Source of the DNA: Paenisporosarcina sp. FSL H8-0542
Lineage (GTDB): Bacteria; Bacillota; Bacilli; Bacillales_A; Planococcaceae
Assembly: GCF_038632915.1 (NCBI RefSeq)
Contig: NZ_CP152050.1
Location: forward strand, 2,821,001-2,885,000
Direction of reading: 5' to 3'
DNA length: 64,000 nt
The notes beneath the pieces were generated by a model that ran no database searches, was not told the DNA's origin, and saw nothing but the letters and a program-made list of their open reading frames with translations. Of the stretch, positions 42,257-52,500 are shown one piece after another. Positions within the stretch are counted from its first letter, which is position 1; the number at the start of each line of letters is the position of its first letter. The position numbers and the translations under genes were made by a program.

Positions 42257-45200
42257 TTACTTAATATGTTTGAATTTCCACTTCTTCGATTTGTTGTCGT
42301 AGTAAGCTACTTCAATATCTAGCTTCTTACCTTTAGTTGTCGTGATGAAGAAGTAGTCTTTAAATCCGTTCGTGATTTGATTGCCTTTTGTATCAGTGAA
42401 GGACAGATCATTTAATTTCAAGTTTTCTTCTTGTTGACCATGATGTTTCTCATGGCCTTTCCCTTTTCCTTGGTGATTGTCATGACCGTTACCATTGCCT
42501 GGGTGGTTGTCATGTCCTTTTGGCAAATGATATTCCAGGGTCAATGAAAATGCGCCAGATTTAGCCAACACGTCAAAGTTCTTTGTTGTGATGGTGAATG
42601 ATGACCCGTTAGCCAGTTTCAAGATGACTGGTTTGTTTACTGCATCGATCTTCTCCACAGCTTCCTCAGTGAATCGAATCTCGACTTTTCCATCGATATG
42701 TTGTGCAATTACTTCAATGAAGATGACTGGTTTCGTTGTATCGACATCGTCTGCCGTGACGATTTCAACTCCTTCTTCAGTTGCTAGCACTGTAACTTTG
42801 ATTGACACTGTGTTTACTCCAACAGTTGCTGTGATTGTCGTCGAGCCAGCAGCTTTTGCTGAGATCAATCCTTTTTCAACTGAGATTACGTCTGTGTCAT
42901 AGCCACTGTATGTTGCAATAGCAGTTACATCTTTATCAGAAGAAGTTTCATCTGCTTTAGTCGTTGTTTCTGTTACTATCAGTTGCTCCGTTGCACCAAT
43001 TTCAAGTTCAACTGCTGATTTATTTACCTTCAATGTTTTCACATCTGGTACTTCGTCTTTTAAATCTACTTGAATCAATATTGGGTCATGGTCAGATGCG
43101 CGACCGTGAATTTCCATATAGTTTGCATTGATGTGAATCATATCAACTAAAGCTGTATCAGCTAAGTTGTTAGTTACCAACACGTGGTCAAGCACTTGAT
43201 TGTTTCCTTGGTAGTAATAAGAGAAACGATCGCCAGCTGGTACTTTTTCCACCATGTTTGTCAAAATACCACCTTTAAGTGCTGCAAGTGTTGGTGTAAA
43301 TTCGAAGTCATTCATGTCACCAGCCACAATTACTTTCAGGTTCGGATCTTGTGCTTGTCCTTTTTTGATAAATTCATTGATCATAGTTGCAAGTTCGATA
43401 CGTTCTGCTTCAGAACCTAAGAATGGAGGTTGGTTTTTCCCGAATAACGGTTGGTCTCCACCTTTTGAGTTTAAGTGGGCTCCGATGACTACTACTTTTT
43501 CACCTTGGAACTCGAACTGAGCTGCCAGTGGTTTACGTGTGTTTGCTTGTGGCAAGTCAAGGATACGACCAGGGTTTTTAGATAGTTCTCCATCTACCCA
43601 TGTTACCGCTTCAGTTGAACCACCTTTCGTTCCTGTTGCAAGTGATACACGTTCAGGATTGTATAAGTAACCAACGCGAATGTTCCCGCCTGGTTGTCCA
43701 CCATCTTGATTGTATTCAGGTGCGATGTCAGTCCACTCATAGGCTGGACCTCCTGCCGCTACTATCGCTGCAATCAGACGTTCATAGCTTTCTGTCGCAT
43801 CAGCGTTGTTAGAAGCCGTTGCTCCGTCATTATCTTGTACTTCTACAAGAGTAATAATGTCAGGTGATTTCATGTTTTCTACGAATGATTTTGCGATTTT
43901 CTCCACTTTTTCATCCGGAGTTTGTTCAATATTATTAGAGAAGTTCTCAACGTTGTAAGAAGCAACGTTCAATTTGTCTTCCGCTGGTTTGATATCTGTA
44001 ATTGTCACTGGTTTTTCAACGCGTGTGATTTGTGGAAGTGTGTTTTCTTTCGTCCACAGTTTGTAGTTACCAAAGCCGAAGCCCATAACTCCAACAATGT
44101 TGCCAGTATAGTAGTCTCCAGATTTTGCGTCGTATGATTCGTTATCGAAGTCTACGATGACGCGTTCTGGATTGTAGTCAGTAGCAGAAATATTGATTCC
44201 GCCAAGTACGTTGAATACAGTTTTTGTAGAGTTTCCTGCTACAACCACCACTTCACCGTATTTTTGCGGTCCAACTACTTTCGCATTTGGAACTGCTAGA
44301 CGCATTAATTCAACAGATTCCCAGAAATCAATACCGTCTTCAGCTGGATCGAATGAAGTCAATCCGTCGTTGTCGATGATTTCAGTTGCCGGGAAGATGT
44401 CTTCACCGATTACTAATGGTGCAGGAAGTTCATGTGTTCCGTTAGCTACTGTAGCAGTTGCTCTGATACGAGTAACTGGTAAATCATTTGTTTTCATATC
44501 TGAATAGCCTTCGTAATACCATTCTTCAACTGTTCCTGCAACGGTAACCAAGTCACCGACTTTAAGGCCATTTGAAGTTTTGTTTACGATGATTGCTTCA
44601 GATGTTGTGTTATCATCATCCGGATTTACATCCTGAATAACAAAGTTAGCCGAGTTGTATAGGTGAGTAACAACCCCAGTGATTTCTTTGACGGTAGCCC
44701 CTTGGTAATCCGAGTAATGACCTTCACCTTGAATGTCACGGATTTGTAGGTTGTCCACTTTCAATACGTTGTAAGTGAATGTGAATACTTCAGAAGTCGT
44801 GTCACTTACTGCGATTGCTTTGATTGTTGTGTCTTTCGTTAATTCGATTGGAGCAGTGTATTCTGCACTTGCAGACGTCGGTGTTGAACCATCTATTGTA
44901 TAGTAGATTGTCGCACCTTCGATTGGTGAAATTAAAGAGATTTTTGTACCTGCAGACACTGTTCCTGGGAATACATCTGTGTAAACAGCAGGTTTGTTCA
45001 CTAGGTCAAAGCTTTCAAGCCCTAATGTTTTTACTTGGTAAGTTGTGTTGAATTTAGAAGCAATACCTGAAATGTTTACAAGATCTCCTGCTTTATAGCG
45101 TTTGATGAATTCATCGTAAGCCAATCCGTTGCGGTTATCGTTACGGATGACCACTGATTCACCATTTTCATATGTAGCTGTGAATTCGAATGTTCCGAAG

Positions 45201-46042
45201 TCATTTGATTTTACTAAGTTCGTAATCTTTACGTTGTTTAATAGAATGCGTTCACTTTGTGTTTCTTCATTTACGCCAGCAGGAGTGATTTCTTGTGATG
45301 CCGGCAGTTCGTTGCCTGAAGAAATCTTCGTGATTTTCGGTTGTTCCATTTGAAGTTCGCCGCCATAGACGGTTACTTTTCCTTCTAGTTCAACTTTGTC
45401 ACCAGGAGAGACATCCGCTGTAGAAGTGAAGATATATAGTCCAGCCGTGCTGTCCTGAACATAGAACGCTTTACCGCCCCAGTATCCAGTACCAGTCGTA
45501 ACTGTTCCTTGTACTTTGATTAATTTATCCGATCCCACTTCTGTACGAGCAGCGGCAAGGTTCTCTTTCAGTTCCGCTTCAGACTGAGGTGGTTCTACTC
45601 CTCCATCCAGGAAGCTCATTGCATTAACAGCACTAATACCAGGTACCGAGAAGTAAGCACCTAAAGTACCTGTAATTTCAACTTTTTTCCCTTGATTAGC
45701 CGGGTTCGTCAACAATCCAAATTGTGCACGGAAGTTCGTAGCTAAACGGACGGGCATCATTTTCTTAATGTCAGTTTCATTTGGAGAATCCGCAATCACA
45801 ACATTGGTGTCTGCAGGAAATGGCGCTGTCAAATCCACACTTGTCGTGCTGTTCATATAGCCTACGATATATCCATGGACCGTTGCAGAACCTGTATTAT
45901 TTGCGATTGCATCGGCAACCGTTATCGGTTCCGCCGCTTGGGCACTTGGTGTTGTGATAAATGGTCCAACCATTGAGATCACCAGTAAGAATGCTAGTAG
46001 AATCTTACTGAAAGTATGTCTAAAAATGCCTTCTTTCGTCAT
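42257..46042 (-). CDS. Secreted multidomain endonuclease/exonuclease/phosphatase-family nuclease (no SLH)
   Basis: 1261 residues from the ATG at 46042; the frame opens at GTG 46051, but that codon abuts the GAGGAG ribosome binding site, which is ideally spaced for the ATG. Signal peptide to about 37; OB-fold modules to about 355 (VTVYGGELQMEQPKITKISS); a chitobiase-C-like beta module (TIYYTIDGSTPTSASAEYTA); another OB-type region; an EEP nuclease domain about 700-1010 (SYNVENF, EVQDNDG, GAHLNSKGGDQP, GDMNDFEF, SDHDP); one Big_2 domain. It ends in a His/Gly/Lys-rich linker and a small domain, not in SLH repeats. Likely an extracellular DNA or RNA scavenging enzyme, like YhcR-type nucleases. 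Confidence 0.88.
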   Translation of the reverse strand: MTKEGIFRHTFSKILLAFLLVISMVGPFITTPSAQAAEPITVADAIANNTGSATVHGYIVGYMNSTTSVDLTAPFPADTNVVIADSPNETDIKKMMPVRLATNFRAQFGLLTNPANQGKKVEITGTLGAYFSVPGISAVNAMSFLDGGVEPPQSEAELKENLAAARTEVGSDKLIKVQGTVTTGTGYWGGKAFYVQDSTAGLYIFTSTADVSPGDKVELEGKVTVYGGELQMEQPKITKISSGNELPASQEITPAGVNEETQSERILLNNVKITNLVKSNDFGTFEFTATYENGESVVIRNDNRNGLAYDEFIKRYKAGDLVNISGIASKFNTTYQVKTLGLESFDLVNKPAVYTDVFPGTVSAGTKISLISPIEGATIYYTIDGSTPTSASAEYTAPIELTKDTTIKAIAVSDTTSEVFTFTYNVLKVDNLQIRDIQGEGHYSDYQGATVKEITGVVTHLYNSANFVIQDVNPDDDNTTSEAIIVNKTSNGLKVGDLVTVAGTVEEWYYEGYSDMKTNDLPVTRIRATATVANGTHELPAPLVIGEDIFPATEIIDNDGLTSFDPAEDGIDFWESVELMRLAVPNAKVVGPQKYGEVVVVAGNSTKTVFNVLGGINISATDYNPERVIVDFDNESYDAKSGDYYTGNIVGVMGFGFGNYKLWTKENTLPQITRVEKPVTITDIKPAEDKLNVASYNVENFSNNIEQTPDEKVEKIAKSFVENMKSPDIITLVEVQDNDGATASNNADATESYERLIAAIVAAGGPAYEWTDIAPEYNQDGGQPGGNIRVGYLYNPERVSLATGTKGGSTEAVTWVDGELSKNPGRILDLPQANTRKPLAAQFEFQGEKVVVIGAHLNSKGGDQPLFGKNQPPFLGSEAERIELATMINEFIKKGQAQDPNLKVIVAGDMNDFEFTPTLAALKGGILTNMVEKVPAGDRFSYYYQGNNQVLDHVLVTNNLADTALVDMIHINANYMEIHGRASDHDPILIQVDLKDEVPDVKTLKVNKSAVELEIGATEQLIVTETTTKADETSSDKDVTAIATYSGYDTDVISVEKGLISAKAAGSTTITATVGVNTVSIKVTVLATEEGVEIVTADDVDTTKPVIFIEVIAQHIDGKVEIRFTEEAVEKIDAVNKPVILKLANGSSFTITTKNFDVLAKSGAFSLTLEYHLPKGHDNHPGNGNGHDNHQGKGKGHEKHHGQQEENLKLNDLSFTDTKGNQITNGFKDYFFITTTKGKKLDIEVAYYDNKSKKWKFKHIK

Positions 46043-46304
46043 CCATTTCACTCCTCAAAGAGAATTTATTGTAATTCCCCTAGATTATAGCAAAGGATTG
46101 TTATTATTTTCTTAATTGTTTGTAAGTGTTGTTAAGAAAACCCAAAAACAGTCAGTAAGTCTATTTAGTTGGAAGGAAAATGGTTTTTAACTAATACGAA
46201 GTTTCCATACGAATATACCTATAATATCAGGGTGGGTTTATGCTTCTTTTAATAGAAGAAGTTCAAGTTTCAATAAGTCTTTATATTTATACGAAGATTT
46301 TCAT

Positions 46305-46416
46305 TTATTCTCCTTCGCTCGATGTGTTTATATCCTTTCGGATGCACTTTATTCCATTTCACACCAGGGTTATTCCTTTTCTACATCGATTTATTCCCTA
46401 TCACCCAGTTATTCCC
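46305..46416 (-). repeat. Degenerate array of GGAATAA units with about 21-bp period
   Basis: On the minus strand GGAATAA (or close variants) recurs six times; plus-strand TTATTCC or its variants start at 46305, 46328, 46349, 46370, 46391 and 46409, spacing 23, 21, 21, 21 and 18 bp. The sequences between units differ. The array sits just beyond the terminator of the SLH gene at 46457. Confidence 0.65.
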
Positions 46417-46420
46417 ATAA

Positions 46421-46450
46421 AAAAGGAGCCAGCAATCGCTGGCTCCTCTT
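46421..46450 (-). terminator. Terminator of the 950-residue SLH protein gene
   Basis: AAAAGGAGCCAGC / GCTGGCTCCTCTT hairpin with a 4-nt loop, 7 bp past the stop codon at 46457. Closely similar hairpins end the three other SLH genes to the right. Confidence 0.9.
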
Positions 46451-46456
46451 CGCTAC

Positions 46457-49309
46457 TTAGAATTCATTCATTTTGTCCAGTGCACGATATAGCATGACTG
46501 CAGCTTCCGCACGTGTTGCGTTTGCTTTTGCAAAAAATTGATTACCACTACGGCCGTTAACGATTCCTAAGGCCACTGCTTGTTTTACACTAAGTTTCGC
46601 GAACACGCTGATGCTAGAATCATCTGCGAATACTTTCGTAGTATCCAGACCATTCAATATTGTAGCATCCGAATAGTTGACAGCGCGGATGATAATAGCC
46701 GCGATTTCTTCACGAGTTATTTGAGCGTCCGGCAAGAATGACCCATCCGCTTTCCCGTTTATGATGCCAGCACGGGATGCTGCTTCGATTCCAGCATACG
46801 CCCATTTTTTATTTGTGGAAACATCCGAAAACTTGCCCTCGTATTCTTTTACTTCTAATTCCAGAGCGCGTGCAACCAACACGGCAAATTCAGCTCGCGT
46901 TAATTTATCTTCCGGTGCAAACAGTTCTTCTGTTTTTCCTAAAAAGATTCCTTTCGATACCAAAGCTTCTATTTCTTTCTTCGCCCAGTGCTTCTCAACA
47001 TCACCGAACTGTATTATGTCCTCTGGAAGAGGAACTGTCGGTGGCACAACTACTGGTGGTGTAGTCGGCGGTGTTACAGGTGGCGTCACTGGCGGACTAA
47101 CTACCGGAGGGGCAGTCACCGTAATGTCCACTGAACTTGTTACTCCCTGATATTCAATCGTTACCTTCGTTTTACCTGGTGCTTTTGGCGTTACCAATCC
47201 ATTAACGACCGATACAATTGATGAATCTGATACTGAATAAGATGCTAGCGTTGTTACATTTTTCACCACATCTGCTTTATTCGGTTCCTTCGTTACTTCC
47301 ATGACTGCCATTTGATGACCCTCCCCCATTGTTACATTAAGGGATTCTTGATCCACTTGAAGAGAACGGCTGAATACGACTACATTGACATCCACTGTTT
47401 GCTTCCCAAATCTGACGGTAATTTTTGTCTTTCCTGCTTTGTGAGCTGTAATGACTCCCGCTTCCATCGAGATAATTGAATTGTCTTCTATTGAATAATT
47501 GGCGATTTTTGTTACGTCTTTTTCTTGCTTTTCATCTACACTTATTTCCGTTGTTTCCGTTACCTTTATTGAAAAATTTTTACCAGTTTCAATAAAAACT
47601 TCTGGTTCATTGACTGTAAGGGCTACAATTGGTTCCTCAGGCTTTGAAATTGAGTATACTTGCTCTGAAACCTGCGTTTCATTACCAGCGATGTCTTGAA
47701 TGTTAATAGATACTTTATAGAACTTATCATATTCAAAACTCTCTAAAGGAAACTGAAATGATCCATCTTGATTTAATGTGAATTCACCACGGTCAATTAC
47801 TTCATACTTGTAGTTTTGAATAACGAAAGATGCTTTTAAGTAATCATTCACATCAAACTCTTTAATGCCAAAATGTTCTTCTAAATCAGATTTGTAATCA
47901 ACGAATCGATCGTTTACGAATCCCTCCAACATTGGTTTGTCATATGTCAGATAATCAATATGATCTATAAATACAAGTGATTTACTTGATTTAACAATAA
48001 ACGGTTTTAATTCTGCTTGAGCTTCATCATCTCCTACTGATGTTTCAATTCTCATTCCATATAAACCATCATGCATGTCCCATTTCATATTATATGTTGT
48101 GTTAAAATACTTCGCATTCACTACCGCAGTCCCAGATTGTGGGTTTGATGTATCCAATAAGATATATCCCAGTTCATTCGCGTTTGAATCAACAAGCGTA
48201 CTGAAAATATTGACTCTAACGGGAGAAGTAGGCTTTTCTTTAAATTCGAATGCCAATTGTGCTGAATCCAATCGTCCATCATTGTCTGGGGAAATGGCCA
48301 TTGTGTTGACTCCGAATGATTTTACAAATGAATTTGATTCCTGGATAGGAGTTGAAGGGCGTAACGCAATCTTCTCTACCTCAACAGGTGTGTCCGGGTC
48401 CTGAACCTCTTCTTTTGCAAATATGAAGTCTTCATTTTTGTTACCTGCAGCGTCAACGATTAGAATAGAAATCATTTCTGTTTCTTCGTTTATTGGCGGC
48501 AGTTCGAAATCAAATGTTCCATCCTGCTCGAGTTTAAATTCTATAAATCTGCTCGCATTTTCATTAGAGTAAATTTGATAATAAGCCGACAATTTTTCGT
48601 TGAGATCATAGCTTAGTCCATGCTTCGCCAATTCAGCGTTATAGTCAATGTATTTATCTATCACTTGACCTTTTATTTTTCCTTCTGCATAGGTTCCTAA
48701 TATTTGCGGAGTCGTTGTTTTAATCACGATTGGTCCCACATGACTCTGAATGGTTGCAGGATTTCCGGATACGGGCTGTGCAGTAAATTCAATATTATAC
48801 AAGCCATCCGGAATTAGCTTCCATGGAGTGACATATTTATTTTGTTTGTAACGTCCATCCAGCAACAACAAATGTTTTCCTGCATATAGAGAATCTCCAT
48901 ATTCCAAATAGCCAAGATGGCCGTCTCCCAACTCACCAGCTTTCGGATTCATGAGATCGAAGAGTTGAATACTGTAGGAATTAACATCTCCCGTAGTCTC
49001 ATATAAAAGAGTCGTCTGATTACTAAAATAGTCATTGCCAACGAATGACAGATCTGATTTTAAAATTTCCATATTTTTTATTTCCGTACCCACTTCAAGT
49101 GCCGGTAACATTGAGGGTATACTTCCATCTTCCGTCATAGAGTGGTTAGTATCCGATGCGATACTTTGTTGCGTGATTGGATTTGGACTAACTAGCTTAA
49201 TAGGTTGTGTTGGTTGCATTGCAGATGCAGAAATTGGTGTTGCCAAAGACAGAACCATAACAGAAGCCAGTAAGCCGCTGAATCCTTTCGCGTACTTACC
49301 TATTTTCAA
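46457..49309 (-). CDS. Secreted SLH-domain protein with Big_2 repeats, paralogue of the subtilase C-terminal half
   Basis: 950 residues from a TTG start with a GGGGAAATGAG ribosome binding site. Signal peptide to about 30; three tandem beta-sandwich modules (about 75-590) of the kind found after Vpr-like proteases (DLMNPKAGELGDGHLGYLEY, IPDGLYNIEFTA, VGPIVIKTTTP); two Big_2 domains (about 590-735); a Pro/Thr linker; three SLH repeats over the last 185 residues (HWAKKEIEALVSKGIF onward). The beta modules line up with the truncated subtilase at 59943 (DIMNPKGGEFGDGYIGYLHA; IPDGLYTIDFSA; VGPIIVKTTKP). No catalytic domain is present; a structural or binding role at the cell wall is likely. Confidence 0.85.
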   Translation of the reverse strand: MKIGKYAKGFSGLLASVMVLSLATPISASAMQPTQPIKLVSPNPITQQSIASDTNHSMTEDGSIPSMLPALEVGTEIKNMEILKSDLSFVGNDYFSNQTTLLYETTGDVNSYSIQLFDLMNPKAGELGDGHLGYLEYGDSLYAGKHLLLLDGRYKQNKYVTPWKLIPDGLYNIEFTAQPVSGNPATIQSHVGPIVIKTTTPQILGTYAEGKIKGQVIDKYIDYNAELAKHGLSYDLNEKLSAYYQIYSNENASRFIEFKLEQDGTFDFELPPINEETEMISILIVDAAGNKNEDFIFAKEEVQDPDTPVEVEKIALRPSTPIQESNSFVKSFGVNTMAISPDNDGRLDSAQLAFEFKEKPTSPVRVNIFSTLVDSNANELGYILLDTSNPQSGTAVVNAKYFNTTYNMKWDMHDGLYGMRIETSVGDDEAQAELKPFIVKSSKSLVFIDHIDYLTYDKPMLEGFVNDRFVDYKSDLEEHFGIKEFDVNDYLKASFVIQNYKYEVIDRGEFTLNQDGSFQFPLESFEYDKFYKVSINIQDIAGNETQVSEQVYSISKPEEPIVALTVNEPEVFIETGKNFSIKVTETTEISVDEKQEKDVTKIANYSIEDNSIISMEAGVITAHKAGKTKITVRFGKQTVDVNVVVFSRSLQVDQESLNVTMGEGHQMAVMEVTKEPNKADVVKNVTTLASYSVSDSSIVSVVNGLVTPKAPGKTKVTIEYQGVTSSVDITVTAPPVVSPPVTPPVTPPTTPPVVVPPTVPLPEDIIQFGDVEKHWAKKEIEALVSKGIFLGKTEELFAPEDKLTRAEFAVLVARALELEVKEYEGKFSDVSTNKKWAYAGIEAASRAGIINGKADGSFLPDAQITREEIAAIIIRAVNYSDATILNGLDTTKVFADDSSISVFAKLSVKQAVALGIVNGRSGNQFFAKANATRAEAAVMLYRALDKMNEF

Positions 49310-49510
49310 TTCTCATTTCCCCTTTTCTCTATATTCCAACAAATTAGAATTGTGTGACTTTATAACATTATCACGAATTTCGAGGAATAAAAATAGTTTT
49401 ACCAAAATTTTGTACCTATTATTTTTATTGGGAATTAGAAGGGTCTTATAACTCATCTTAAGCTAAGTTCAATATACCCAAATTCAGTTCCTAGCCATGA
49501 TAATAAAATG

Positions 49511-49540
49511 AAAAGGAGCCAGCGAATGCTGACTCCTTTT
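49511..49540 (-). terminator. Terminator of the SLH nuclease gene
   Basis: AAAAGGAGCCAGC ... GCTGACTCCTTTT hairpin, 6 bp past the 49546 stop codon; same cassette as at 46421, 55089 and 59905. Confidence 0.9.
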
Positions 49541-49545
49541 GTGTT

Positions 49546-52500
49546 CTAAAATTCGTTCATTTTGTCTAATGCTCGGTAAAGCATAACTGCCGCTTCCGCA
49601 CGTGTTGCGTTTGCTTTTGGATCTAATTTGTTTCCAGCACGGCCGTTTACAATACCTAGTCCTACAGCTTGTTTGATCGATACTTTTGCGAAGTCTCCAA
49701 CTGCTTTTTCATCCGCAAATGTTTTCGATGTGTCTACATCTTTCAATAGATTCGCATCTTGGTATTTCACTGCGCGAACTATCATCGTTGCGATTTCTTC
49801 ACGTGTGATTAACGCATCTGGATCGAACGAGTCTGTCGTCTTGCCATTTACGATACCTGCACGGTGAGCCGCTTCAATTCCTGCATATGCCCATTCCTTG
49901 CTTGTTGTTACATCTTTAAAAGTCCCTTTGTACTCTTCCATTGGAAGATTCAGAGAGCGAGCAATCAACACGGCGAATTCAGCACGTGTTACTTTACCTT
50001 CAGGGTTAAATGTCGTGTCTGTTTTCCCGCTTGTAATCGTTCGAGAAGCCAGCACTTCAATTTGATCCTGTGCCCAGTATTTTTGAATATCCGAGAATGT
50101 TTTGTTGTTTTCTACAACAACGAATTTCGAGAAGTGGTTTGTCTTGAAGACTAATTGACCATTTCCGTACGTTCCACCTACATATTCCAACCCATTTGTT
50201 AATTCGTTCACGTAGTAAGCAGCCACTTTTCGTGGGTCTTTAATTGCTGCAGCTACAGGAACTGTTACTTCAACTGGTGTTGAGAATGTAGTTACTTTAG
50301 TTGTGTTACCATTTTTGACTGTTGTGATTGTAAATTCAAACGTCGCAGATACCGCTCCGTTTACGTCAGTCGATTTAGCCATTTTCACAGAAACCGTCAT
50401 ACTTTCAGGATTGCCAGCTGCAATTTTTTTCAATACTTCATTTGGTACAACTACTTCTGTATTACCAGAAGCAATCACCAATGGTTTAGAAGATTGAGCA
50501 ATTGTTTGCAACGAACCTGTTGGTACTTTTGCACTTACTTCAGGTTGAGCATCTGTTAGAGCTGGTACTGCTACTTTAATTTCTTTAGTTGCAGGATCAT
50601 TCGCTTGATTTGATACTGCGTTTCCATCCACAGTTATATGACCAGGGTTTGTTGGTGTTACTGGTGGTTGTGGCGGGCTTGTTACTGCAGTTACTGTTAC
50701 TTTTACAGTTTTTGAGTTGTCGCCAACTGTTACTGTAACGTTTGTTGTGCCAACTGCTTTAGCCGTGATCAAGCCATTTACAACTGAAATCACGCTTGTG
50801 TCGTGACCACTGTATGTTGCAGTATTTGTTACATCCGCATCAGTAGAAGTTTCGTCAGCTTTTGTAGTTGTTTCTATTACTTTTAATTGCTCAGTTTTGC
50901 CTACTTTTAGGGTAACTGAATCTTTGTCCACTGATAATGTTTTCACATCTGGGACTGGTACTGCTGTCACTGTTACATTTACCGTTTTAGTGTTGTTACC
51001 AACAGTGATCGTGATTGTTGTGGTACCTGCTGCTTTTGCTGTGATTAAACCATTTACAACTGAAATCACGCTTGTATCGTGACCACTGTATGTTGCAGTA
51101 TTTGTTACATCTGCAACAGTAGAAGTTTCGTCAGCTTTTGTAGTTGTTTCTGTTACTTTTAATTGCTCAGTTTTGCCTACTTCTAGGGTAACTGAATCTT
51201 TGTCCACTGATATTGTTTTCACATCCGGAACTGGTACTGCTGTTACTGTTACATTTACCGTTTCAGTGATGTTACCAACAGTGATCGTGATTGTTGTGGT
51301 ACCTGCCGCTTTAGCTGTGATTAAACCCGCTTCTACAGAGATTACGCTGCTATCTGATACTGTGTATGCTGCAGATGCTGTTACGTCTTTGTTAGTAGAA
51401 GAACCGTCGGCTTTAGTTGTTTTTTCTGTTACAACTAATTGCTCAGTTTTGCCTACTTCAACAGAAACATCGTTTTTGTTTACATCTAAAGTTACTACGT
51501 CTGGAACTGGTACTGCTGTTACTGTTACATTTACCGTTTCAGTGATGTTACCAACAGTGATCGTGATTGTTGCTGCACCTGCTGCTTTAGCTGTGATTAA
51601 ACCAGCTTCTACAGAGATTACGCTGCTATCTGATACTGTGTATGCTGCAGATGCTGTTACGTCTTTGTTAGTAGAAGAACCGTCGGCTTTAGTTGTTTTT
51701 TCTGTTACAACTAATTGCTCAGTGTCTCCTACTTCAACAGAAACATCGTCTTTGTTTACATCTAAAGTTACTACGTCTGGAACAACTACTGGATCTTTCA
51801 AATCCACTTGAACCAAAATTGGATCATGGTCAGATGCACGACCGTGTTCTTCCATGAAGTTTGCGTTGATGTGAATCATGTCAATTAAAGTAGTAGCTGC
51901 TAAGTTGTTTGTCACTAACATGTGGTCAAGCACTTGGTTGTTCCCTTGGTAGTAATAAGAGAAACGTTCGCCAGCTGGTACTTTTTCTACCATGTTAGTT
52001 AAGATATTGCCTTTAAGTGCTGTAAGAGTTGGTGTGAATTCGAAATCATTCATATCACCCGCAACGATTACTTTAAGGTCTGGATTTTGTTCTTGTCCTT
52101 TTTTAATGAACGCGTTGATCATTGTAGCTAGCCCGATACGTTCTGCTTCAGACCCTAGGAATGGAGGTTGGTTTTTACCGAATAACGGTTGGTCTCCACC
52201 TTTAGAGTTTAAGTGCGCGCCGATTACGACTACTTGTTCACCTTGGAACTCAAATTGGGCTGCGATTGGTTTACGAGTGTTCGGTTGTGGAATGTCCAGG
52301 ATACGTCCAGGGTTTTTAGAAAGTTCACCATCTACCCATTTTACTGCTTCTGTAGATCCACCTTTTGTTCCTTCAGATAATGTTACACGCTGAGGGTTGT
52401 ATAAGTAACCAACGCGGATGTTACCACCTGGTGCCCCACCGTCTTGATTGTATTCTGGAGCAATGTCAGTCCAATTGTATTTAGGTCCTCCTGCAGCAAC

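Noticed and set aside
46300-46420. Possible CRISPR array at the 21-bp periodic region
   Set aside because: The repeated unit is only about 7 bp and degenerate, spacers are about 14 bp, and no cas genes are in the window.
50680-51784. Plus-strand ORFs of 60-212 codons across the repeat region as real genes
   Set aside because: They are antisense shadows of the Big_2-coding repeats; their Thr/Val/Ser-rich composition follows from the minus-strand gene, and no ribosome binding sites precede them.
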